A DNA stretch of 64,000 nucleotides from Candidatus Nitrospira nitrificans (GTDB taxonomy: Bacteria; Nitrospirota; Nitrospiria; Nitrospirales; Nitrospiraceae): the NCBI RefSeq assembly GCF_001458775.1, contig NZ_CZPZ01000013.1, positions 26,246-90,245 on the forward strand, given 5' to 3'. The notes under the pieces were generated by a model that was given only the letters and a program-made list of their open reading frames with translations, had not been told where the DNA came from and made no database searches. Below, in pieces: positions 54,467 through 61,308 of this stretch (positions are counted from its first letter, which is position 1; every line of letters starts with the position of its first letter). Both the position numbers and the translations under genes were made by a program.

Positions 54467-56347
54467 TCAATCGATGAACTCTCGGAACCAGAGTTCCAAG
54501 ACCATGATTGCCCAGAGTCTGGTACTCCAATCCCGGTCACCCGCCAGATGCGAGTGCACCATCTGTTGAACGAACCGTTGGTCAAGCAGACCTCGACGTG
54601 ACGCGCGGCCATCAAGCAATACGCCCTTCATCATGGCGGCGAGATCTACCTGCAGCCACTTCTGCAAGGGAATGCCGAATCCCGTTTTGGGCTTATTCAG
54701 AATCTCCGGTGGGAGCAAGTCGGCAAATGCTTTCCGCATGATAGCCTTGCCCTGCCCGGCGCTTCGTTTGGACTTGGCAGGAAGCGTCAGAGCGAACTCG
54801 ACAAGGTGGTGGTCCAGCAACGGGGACCGCACCTCAAGACTATTGGCCATCGCCGCCACATCGACCTTCACCATCAAACAATCGGGCAAATAGAATCGCA
54901 AGTCATGGCGAATCATCCAATCAAGACTGTCATCCGTCGTCCGCCAGGGAAGGGTGGGCCCTTTATCGCCATTCTTCGAGTCATTGATCAACGCTCGAAA
55001 TCGGCTCGTCAGAATCGCCTGTTTTTCCTGTGGTTTGAAGATTGCCGTCTGCGTCATGTACCGTCCCGGCAATTCATTTCTGGCCATCATACATGCACGG
55101 CCACAGCGTGACGCCATATCGGTGAAGGGAAGCGACGACAGAACCCCTTCCACCGGCTTTAGAACCGCGCCGCGCAAGCAAAGCGGAATGAAGTCCAACT
55201 GTTCCCACGCGAGTGTTTGGCCGTAGTGCGTGTAGCCCCCAAAGCTTTCATCTCCGCCGTCACCGCTGAGCGCCACGGTGACAAACTGGCGCGCGAGTTT
55301 CGAGACGTAATAGGTGGGCACCGCTGAAGAATCGGCAAATGGCTCCCCGTAACAGCGAATCAATTTAGGTAAGATATCGACGACATCAGGCTTCAACACC
55401 AGTTCCGTGTGATCCGTCCCATATCGTTTCGCGACCAATCGAGCGTACGGGAGCTCGTCCATGTCTGTTTGTTCGAGGCCGATCGAAAAGGTCTTGATCG
55501 GGCCGGAGGATTCTTGAGCCATGAGCGCGACGATCGTTCCGGAATCTATTCCTCCGCTCAGCAACGCACCCAGCGGCACGTCCGAGATCATTCGCGTCCG
55601 AACCGCCTCTCGAGTCAACCGGACAAGCTCCTCCTGGAGCTCCCGCTCCGTAGCCCGGGAGACGAGCCGCGGAGTTGCAGCCCAAAATCGGCGCGTTTCG
55701 CACCGTCCACCAGGCTCACAGATCAGGAGGTGTCCGGGCTCCAGTTTCCTGACGCTCCTGAAGGCGGTCAGAGGGCTGGGGACGTACTGCCGCTCTAGAA
55801 ATTGATCGATTGCAAAAAAGTTGGGTTCCCTCGAAATTTCATGATCGTGCAAGAGCGCCGCGAGTGACGAGGCAAACACGATGCCCTGTGTCGTACTCGC
55901 GTAATAGAAGGGTTTCTTGCCTAATCTGTCTCGCGCGGCTATCAGTCGACGGCGATCTGCATCCCAGAGAGCGAGTGCAAACATTCCGTGCAACTTCTCG
56001 ACACATTCGACATCGTATTCTTCATAGAGATGAACGATGACTTCGGTATCGGTCTCCGTTCTAAACGTGTGACCTTTCCCTTCTAACTCCTGACGGAGCG
56101 CGCGGAAATTGTAGATCTCGCCGTTGAATACGACCCATATGCGATTGGTTTCATTCGAGAGCGGCGGCGCGGCGGTATGACGAAGGTCGATAATCGATAA
56201 CCGGCGCTGACCTAATCCCACTCCCGGCTCAAAATGGTAGTTGACGGCATCCGGCCCGCGCTGTTGCATGGCGTTGCACATGGATGCAACCAACTCACGG
56301 GCAATCGGACGCCCATCAAACCTGATCTTCCCCGCGATGCCGCACAT
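54467..56347 (-). CDS. AsnB-like glutamine-dependent amidotransferase, copy 3
   Basis: A 626-residue enzyme with the same two-domain layout as copies 1 and 2. MCGIAGKIRFDGRPIARELV starts the glutaminase domain with Cys2; RLSIIDLRHTAAPPLSNE and RDRLGKKPFYYAS follow, and LLSGGIDSGTIVALMA is the PP-loop, with Gly in place of the Ser found after D in the other copies. GDGGDESFGGYTHY is conserved. It precedes the flippase gene by 19 bases and follows the inverted-repeat element at 56357-56649. Its setting next to wzx and glycan methyltransferases supports a sugar-carboxyl substrate; ordinary asparagine synthesis cannot be excluded for any one of the copies. Confidence 0.92.
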   Translation of the reverse strand: MCGIAGKIRFDGRPIARELVASMCNAMQQRGPDAVNYHFEPGVGLGQRRLSIIDLRHTAAPPLSNETNRIWVVFNGEIYNFRALRQELEGKGHTFRTETDTEVIVHLYEEYDVECVEKLHGMFALALWDADRRRLIAARDRLGKKPFYYASTTQGIVFASSLAALLHDHEISREPNFFAIDQFLERQYVPSPLTAFRSVRKLEPGHLLICEPGGRCETRRFWAATPRLVSRATERELQEELVRLTREAVRTRMISDVPLGALLSGGIDSGTIVALMAQESSGPIKTFSIGLEQTDMDELPYARLVAKRYGTDHTELVLKPDVVDILPKLIRCYGEPFADSSAVPTYYVSKLARQFVTVALSGDGGDESFGGYTHYGQTLAWEQLDFIPLCLRGAVLKPVEGVLSSLPFTDMASRCGRACMMARNELPGRYMTQTAIFKPQEKQAILTSRFRALINDSKNGDKGPTLPWRTTDDSLDWMIRHDLRFYLPDCLMVKVDVAAMANSLEVRSPLLDHHLVEFALTLPAKSKRSAGQGKAIMRKAFADLLPPEILNKPKTGFGIPLQKWLQVDLAAMMKGVLLDGRASRRGLLDQRFVQQMVHSHLAGDRDWSTRLWAIMVLELWFREFID

Positions 56348-56733
56348 ACTTGGAGACTAGCAGTCTGCTAAAAACTCGCTTTCTGCTTCGTGCATCGTTG
56401 CGCGATGACAAAAAGAACCGCCGCACTCTACATCTCAGAATGCTCAAAAAGGCCGCGGTTCTCACCCGCCCAGCCCCGGTGCGCCCGCCTCGCGCCTGCG
56501 TCGACGCCCGGCGCGGCGAAGCCGAGGGCCAAGACGCCTCTCCGCAGGCAAGGCCGCAGCGAGCGAAGAGGCGAGGCGTACGCGTCGGCACGTTGAGCCT
56601 CTGAGTGATGCGAAAACGCCGCTGGAGGACTTTTTCAGCATCCTGCTAGATGCTTGAGGAATGAGTACCTGTTGGACACAACCTCACTTGAGCTGACGGA
56701 GACACCACGTTGCACGCCATCGAATGTGATGTC
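56348..56733. other. Gap holding an inverted-repeat element and the spacer after the NusG-like gene
   Basis: Of this 386-base interval, 56357-56649 is the inverted-repeat element described separately. The remaining 84 bases between the element and the NusG-like stop (56734) hold CTCACTTGAG near 56683, whose outer four bases on each side pair, and no coding sequence. I see no ops-like GGCGGTAG element for an RfaH-type factor in the interval. Confidence 0.5.
56357..56649. mobile_element. 293-bp element with terminal inverted repeats (MITE-like)
   Basis: The left end reads CTAGCAGTCTGCTAAAAA and the right end, on the opposite strand, CTAGCAGGATGCTGAAAA, matching at 15 of 18 positions. Both ends carry CTAG. 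The interior is GC-rich, with no open frame that looks real. There is no obvious target-site duplication in the flanks. Size, ends and lack of a transposase gene fit a non-autonomous element. I recall similar multi-copy sequences in Nitrospira genomes, but that is memory, not a search result. It separates AsnB-like copy 3 from the NusG-like gene. Confidence 0.6.
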
Positions 56734-57267
56734 CTACGCGGGCACCACATCGTTCACATCGATTTCGACCGCCGCTGCTTGTTGAATCAGGCGCACTCCG
56801 ATCACCAAGCGATGTCGTTTCTCTTTCCGCATCAGAATCCCGAGGACCCCCTGCAACGGGCCACGAACGACTTCCACCTTCATTCCTTCATGGAGATAGG
56901 GATGTGGATCATAGGGAAGCACACTCGTCATGAGACGGCGGAGCGCATCAATTTCCTGCTCCGGAATCGGTTCGGGCCGGCTTCCGCTGCCGATGATTTC
57001 GACGACGCCTGTCGTCTGTCGTACCGGTGCCTTCTCCCGCTGAGAAAACCGCACGAAACAATAGCCGGAAAACAGCGGGACCTCGATTTCCTTCTTTCGA
57101 TCCTTCCACTGGCTCAGCCGTTTGACCGTCGGAAGCAACGGCTCGATTCCCTGCTTATCCAACTGATCCCGCACCAGTTTTTCGTGACGAGACTTCGTAC
57201 GTAAGGCGTACCAGTGAAGGCTGCCGGTGTGGGGATCCTTGTCTCTATAGACGTCGTCATCGGACAC
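56734..57267 (-). CDS. NusG/RfaH-like transcription antitermination protein
   Basis: A 177-residue specialised NusG paralogue that should bind RNA polymerase and keep it elongating through long glycan operons. SLHWYALRTKSRHEKLVRDQL opens the NGN domain, GIEPLLPTVKRLSQWKDRKKEIEVPLFSGYCFVRF continues it, and the C-terminal KOW domain includes YLHEGMKVEVVRGPLQGVLG (about residues 126-145). The family includes RfaH, UpxY and LoaP, which act at the head of polysaccharide operons. It lies upstream of the glycan genes, transcribed towards them, and downstream of the MarR-like regulator by 51 bases. No ops-type recruitment sequence was found nearby. A core NusG is expected elsewhere, with its usual secE/rplK neighbours, which are absent here. 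Confidence 0.88.
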   Translation of the reverse strand: MSDDDVYRDKDPHTGSLHWYALRTKSRHEKLVRDQLDKQGIEPLLPTVKRLSQWKDRKKEIEVPLFSGYCFVRFSQREKAPVRQTTGVVEIIGSGSRPEPIPEQEIDALRRLMTSVLPYDPHPYLHEGMKVEVVRGPLQGVLGILMRKEKRHRLVIGVRLIQQAAAVEIDVNDVVPA

Positions 57268-57318
57268 AGCTTCGCCCTCTCACTTACAGCGCATAGAAAA
57301 ACGGTCGCCCCGCGGCGA

Positions 57319-57906
57319 CTACATCACAGGAGTAAGCGCGATGACCTTGTTATCCGGAACCTGGTACTGTCCGAGTGTGGCACGGTGCCCCGCCGCGCGC
57401 CCGAAATCCGTCAACAACACCGCGTCGAACTCCCATCCACTCAATGCCTCCGGCGGCCAAACCGGATAGGACAAGAACGACTCAGGCTGGGTATCATCGA
57501 CAAATCCAACCAAGGTCATATGCATTTCTCGGAGCGACAGATAGGCCATCTCAGCCAGTTCACCGGTTCCATAGACGACGACGCGTTTCGTTCCGTTGTC
57601 CGCTGCGCGAGACAGCGTGTCTCGTAGCCGCGCGCGCATATCGCGGTAGTGAGACAGGGAATACTCCATATAGAGATAGGCCAGTCTGGATTTCTCGGCA
57701 AACCCTTGCGGGGTCAGCAAATACCGGACTCGGTGCGAGGGAATCGTGGTGATCTTGATATGACCCTTCCGCGCCAACCGCTTGAGATAGAGATTGGTCA
57801 GCCCCAGAGCGACCCCTAGCTTGGTCGAGAGAGACCGCTGCGTGACCGCACCATCTCGCTCCACCTCGGCCAGTAAGAGAAGATCTCGTTGCCCTTGGAA
57901 ATTCAT
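57319..57906 (-). CDS. EPS-type MarR-family regulator fused to a nucleotide-binding-like domain
   Basis: A 195-residue protein. Residues 1 to about 95 form a winged-helix domain of the MarR EPS-associated type: DLLLLAEVERDGAVTQRSLSTKLGVALGLTNLYLKRLARKGHIKI with the wing VRYLLTPQGFAEKS. From about 108, KRVVVYGTGELAEMAYLSLREM and LVGFVDDTQPESFLSYPV form a Rossmann-like segment resembling the PglD/CapD N-terminal type, ending at residue 195. The fusion suggests that regulation responds to a nucleotide or nucleotide sugar. The ATG at 57906 is uncertain, since GGAGG lies 17 bases upstream. It directly precedes the NusG-like gene, so the two form a regulatory pair for the glycan genes. Confidence 0.82.
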   Translation of the reverse strand: MNFQGQRDLLLLAEVERDGAVTQRSLSTKLGVALGLTNLYLKRLARKGHIKITTIPSHRVRYLLTPQGFAEKSRLAYLYMEYSLSHYRDMRARLRDTLSRAADNGTKRVVVYGTGELAEMAYLSLREMHMTLVGFVDDTQPESFLSYPVWPPEALSGWEFDAVLLTDFGRAAGHRATLGQYQVPDNKVIALTPVM

Positions 57907-57936
57907 AGAGTTAGCGGCCACCCTCCAACGTTCAGG

Positions 57937-57965
57937 ATATGAACATAGAAGCGCAGTTGAGTCAA
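57937..57965 (-). promoter_or_regulatory. Possible promoter of the regulator-antiterminator pair
   Basis: On the minus strand, TTGACT (57960-57965) matches the -35 consensus at five of six positions. At 17 bases spacing the -10 hexamer is TCATAT (57937-57942), three of six matches. It lies about 30 bases before the regulator start and just downstream of the GT9 stop at 58012. The -35 is good but the -10 is poor, so an activator may be needed, or the site may be false. Confidence 0.25.
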
Positions 57966-58011
57966 GAGCGGCGCCCAGCAATAACTCTTCCTCCCTACTG
58001 ATAGATCCGAC

Positions 58012-59037
58012 TTATATATGAAGTACGGTAAGCGCTGACGGAGTCTCTGAAACTTTGGAGATAATGGACGTGACAGTTGCAACAGTGAATCGATCAAGAC
58101 AATCCCAATAGGGACAGACCTCCCCGATACATTTATCGCAAGTAGGAACATCCGGTCGCAGCAAGACTCCCGTCCCAAGCGGTTTCCATCTCACCGGCAA
58201 ATTGTTTCGTCGAGGATCAAACAAGGTCACCGTGGGGATGCCCAGAGCTGCCGCCAGGTGAGCCGGTCCTGTTGCTCCTGAGACGACGACATGAGCATTG
58301 GCCATCATCGACATCAGTTCTCGCAGCGACAGTTTCCCCATCAGATCTACTACCCCCGAAGGAAGCGCGGTAGACAACGGCAGGTCTTTCCCAAACTCTT
58401 GTCGTTCCAGATCGCTGCCCGTCAGCGCCACGCCGTACCCTCTGTCGGCCAATGCCACGACCAGGTCACGGTACTGCTCCGGCCGCCAGCGACGCGCGGA
58501 AATTCCTCCCGGATGGACCACGACTCGAGGATCCGGCAATCCCAACCACCACGATGCCCCTGCCGCTCGTTCGGCCTCGTTCAGGGGCAGCGCCGGTCGG
58601 CTCACAGGCTGAGGGCGGAGCCCCAACCCCTTCAACAGGTCGACGTTGTACTCCGATTCATGTTTTAGAAAATCGCTGCGATGTTCATAGATACGGCGAT
58701 TGGCCAACAGGCTGTACCAACGGTAACCCGTGGCCACGCGAATCGGGACACCGGCCAGCCATGCGGCCCACATCAGACGGCGAAACGGCTTCAAAAAAAT
58801 CGCCGCCTCGACTCCCTGCGAAAAGGCGCGCCGGAGGTCCTTCAACGGGTCTGTGAAACGAATCGTCCGCACATAGTCCACGTCGGGATGCCGATCAAGA
58901 AGGGGCGCGACGGTAGGACTGGTGAGAAACCCGACGGTGACCCCCGGCAGAAGCCGCTTGAGTTGGGTCGCGACGGGAAGAGAGAGCAAGACGTCGCCGA
59001 TGCCGTCGGGGCGAACGATCAGAACATTCATCGACAT
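58012..59037 (-). CDS. Family 9 glycosyltransferase (heptosyltransferase-like)
   Basis: A 341-residue GT9 enzyme of the ADP-heptose:LPS heptosyltransferase group, probably for the inner or outer core. VLIVRPDGIGDVLLSLPVATQL is the N-terminal signature, GGISARRWRPEQYRDLVVALADRGYGVALTG and VSGATGPAHLAAALGIPTVTLFDPRRNN give the donor side, and a Cys cluster CDKCIGEVCPYWDCL is near the C-terminus. Start at 59037 overlaps waaC by ten bases; ATG 59031 is possible. It is the last gene of the core run before the regulator pair. It is a distant paralogue of the GT9 at 34.4 kb and of waaC and waaF here. Confidence 0.9.
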   Translation of the reverse strand: MSMNVLIVRPDGIGDVLLSLPVATQLKRLLPGVTVGFLTSPTVAPLLDRHPDVDYVRTIRFTDPLKDLRRAFSQGVEAAIFLKPFRRLMWAAWLAGVPIRVATGYRWYSLLANRRIYEHRSDFLKHESEYNVDLLKGLGLRPQPVSRPALPLNEAERAAGASWWLGLPDPRVVVHPGGISARRWRPEQYRDLVVALADRGYGVALTGSDLERQEFGKDLPLSTALPSGVVDLMGKLSLRELMSMMANAHVVVSGATGPAHLAAALGIPTVTLFDPRRNNLPVRWKPLGTGVLLRPDVPTCDKCIGEVCPYWDCLDRFTVATVTSIISKVSETPSALTVLHI

Positions 59038-60137
59038 GGCACGCGAGCGGTCAAGAGAGACCGCATCACATCGACCACTTGGGCCGGCTTAATGAGATGA
59101 AGGCATTCCATTTCGGGATCGTGCCGGCACACACGGCTGAAGCAGGGGCTGCAGGGCACCCGACCAGACAGTACATGATGGCCCGTCCCATACGGGCCGG
59201 TCCGCGCCGCGCTGGTCGGTCCGAATATCGCAATCACCGGAACTCCAAGCGCCGCCGCGATATGCATGGGCCCGGAATCGTTCGTGATCAGGGCAGTCGC
59301 GGTCGAAAGCAGTGCCGGCAAATGCCCCAAGGGGATCTCACCGCACAGGTCGATGAACGGAGCCTTCGTCAAGGCTTTCAACTTCTTCGTAAACGCCCGC
59401 TCGTCGACGCCGCCTATCATCACGAGCGGCTCACGACCTGACTCGTGCAGCTGATCGACAACGGCGGCGAAGGACTCGAGCGGCCAACGTTTTGTCGGCC
59501 ACCGCGCCCCGATGTTCATGGCAATCCATGGCCTGTCTATCGAGAAGCCTCTTTGCTCGCCGATGTCCCGAACGGCCGCCCTATCCCCTTCCAGCAACTG
59601 GAACCCAAATCGCGGCCTGTCCGGCGGAGGCGCTCCTAGCGCCGCGACAACCGAAAGATATCGGTCGACGGCGTGGACTTCAAGACTAGGAACCGGCACA
59701 AGCCGCGTATAGAACCAAGGGCTGCCTTCCCTCCCGTTCGCAAACCCGATGCGCGACGGGGCGCCGCTGAGCCATGCCAAGATGCCGCTACGAAACAGTC
59801 CTTGTAAATCGATGGCGAGGTCAAACCGCTCGGCGCGCAGCGCCAGGCCTTCCCTGATCCAACTGCTCACCGTCATGTCGACCGGCCGGACCCGGTCGAT
59901 CCCCTCGGCCCGTTCGACAAGCTCGGCCCACTGGCGCTTCACCACCCATGTGAGATGAGAGCCCGGCCATTGTGCTTTGATCGCCGAGACGACGGGAAAT
60001 GCATGCACGATATCTCCGAGAGAACTGGGCTTGATCAAAAGGATGCGGGCGCCGTTCAACGCCGATGAGAAACGACTATCGAGAGGGTTGACAGATAGCA
60101 CCGAACAACCTTCCGGCGAACCCCGCCGCGTCACCAC
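59028..60137 (-). CDS. waaC: Lipopolysaccharide heptosyltransferase I-like
   Basis: Adds the first heptose to Kdo in the LPS inner core from ADP-L-glycero-D-manno-heptose. 369 residues. RILLIKPSSLGDIVHAFPVVSAIKAQWP and WVVKRQWAELVERAEGIDRV (about residues 31-81) are strong WaaC motifs, GARWPTKRWPLESFAAVVDQL and ALITNDSGPMHIAAALGVPVIAIFGPTSAARTGPYG complete the fold. The Cys cluster PCSPCFSRVCRHDPEMECL is typical. It overlaps the downstream GT9 by ten bases and starts 51 bases after the zinc-ribbon methyltransferase stop. A WaaF-like enzyme with a fused phosphatase lies next to it, so the inner-core heptose genes are together. Confidence 0.9.
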   Translation of the reverse strand: MVTRRGSPEGCSVLSVNPLDSRFSSALNGARILLIKPSSLGDIVHAFPVVSAIKAQWPGSHLTWVVKRQWAELVERAEGIDRVRPVDMTVSSWIREGLALRAERFDLAIDLQGLFRSGILAWLSGAPSRIGFANGREGSPWFYTRLVPVPSLEVHAVDRYLSVVAALGAPPPDRPRFGFQLLEGDRAAVRDIGEQRGFSIDRPWIAMNIGARWPTKRWPLESFAAVVDQLHESGREPLVMIGGVDERAFTKKLKALTKAPFIDLCGEIPLGHLPALLSTATALITNDSGPMHIAAALGVPVIAIFGPTSAARTGPYGTGHHVLSGRVPCSPCFSRVCRHDPEMECLHLIKPAQVVDVMRSLLTARVPCR

Positions 60138-60188
60138 CGCAAGCGGAGCAAGAATCAGCCTGATGCCTCTCCCACCGTCCGAATCCGG

Positions 60189-61190
60189 TCATTCACGTCC
60201 CATAGGATTGGAGCGCAACCGAGACGCGTAGAGCCTGTCGAGCAGTGCCTTCCCGCTACGCTCGTCCGCCGTTTCACGTCTCTCTTGGAGTGATCGACAG
60301 AGGCGCTGCCACGCCCGCAGGTAGGGCACCGACGTCAAGTGGCGTCGCACATTGCTGTGCCGGCGCACGATCCTCGAGATCCATTCACAGTTACCGGGGA
60401 TCGCAGCGTCGTACCGATCTTGGACCAGCGGCTCCGCGCGAGAAAGAAACATCGTGATGTTCCCGCCATCGCGGGAGATCAGATGCTTGGTCTCATACAG
60501 CCCGTGTTTTCTGGCCAACCGGCGCAACGACACCACATTGAAGTTATAGAGATGAGCTTCATGGAACGTGCTGCCGGGAGCCTGGCAGGTCGCCTCCACG
60601 TTCGGAACTTCCACCACAAGCGTGCCGTCCGGCTTCAGCCAGGATCGGAGCAGCGATAAAATGAAACCCGGATCTTCCGTGTGTTCGAGTACGTGCCAGA
60701 TCGTCACCACATCGAACGAGTCAGGGGGAAACGCCACATCTTGCACAAACCCGACCTGAACCCTGAGCCCATATTCCTGTATGGAATAGGCGGCATACCC
60801 TCTATTCGGTTCAATCCCGTTTACGCCATGTCCCAAGGATTGAAGCAGGTAGGCGAACTCTCCTCCGCCGGTGCCGACATCGAGAACGGCTTTCACGCCC
60901 GACAGCAACGGCTCGATCTTTTCGAATCGCGATAAGGCCACATGGCCGGCGCGTAAGACGTGCTTGGACTTCGGACTGTAGCTGTGTTTATAGGAGAGGC
61001 GATATTCCTCCTCGTAAAACTGTCTGGCATCATGGGGGCGTGGATCCGACCATACGAGCCCGCAGGCTTGACAAATGACGGTCCGCAACGGTTTCCCACT
61101 TCGACTTCTGTTCGAAAGGATCGACACCTCGGTGCCACCACAGAGGTTGCACGGAATGGGGCACGCATGTACGAGCTGGTTCGTTGCCAT
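60189..61190 (-). CDS. Class I methyltransferase with N-terminal zinc-ribbon
   Basis: A 333-residue methyltransferase of the sugar C-methyltransferase-like group. Residues 9-45 hold CPIPCNLCGG and CQACGLVWSDPRP, two Cys pairs that would bind zinc as in TylC3-type enzymes. The SAM-binding loop is AVLDVGTGGGEFAYLLQSLG, then GVNGIEPNRGYAAYSIQEYG, FDVVTIWHVLEHTEDPGFILSLL and LKPDGTLVVEVPN. The HEAHLYNFNVVSLRRLARKHGLYE stretch is typical of the family. It lies among the LPS core genes, between waaC and the WaaF-GmhB fusion. Acceptor unknown: a core sugar or an unrelated carbohydrate are both possible. Confidence 0.87.
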   Translation of the reverse strand: MATNQLVHACPIPCNLCGGTEVSILSNRSRSGKPLRTVICQACGLVWSDPRPHDARQFYEEEYRLSYKHSYSPKSKHVLRAGHVALSRFEKIEPLLSGVKAVLDVGTGGGEFAYLLQSLGHGVNGIEPNRGYAAYSIQEYGLRVQVGFVQDVAFPPDSFDVVTIWHVLEHTEDPGFILSLLRSWLKPDGTLVVEVPNVEATCQAPGSTFHEAHLYNFNVVSLRRLARKHGLYETKHLISRDGGNITMFLSRAEPLVQDRYDAAIPGNCEWISRIVRRHSNVRRHLTSVPYLRAWQRLCRSLQERRETADERSGKALLDRLYASRLRSNPMGRE

Positions 61191-61308
61191 CTTCCCTCTA
61201 ACTGAGCAACACCGCCGACGCCTGGCGCCGTCTGTTCCCCCTACAACTTACGCCGGCTCTCCAACCAACACAAGATCCGGCCGAACACAGCTCCACTCCA
61301 ACACATAC

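Noticed and set aside
56350..56604. Small open frames inside the inverted-repeat element
   Set aside because: Arg/Ala/Pro-rich translations on both strands, no ribosome site; they arise from high GC in the element.
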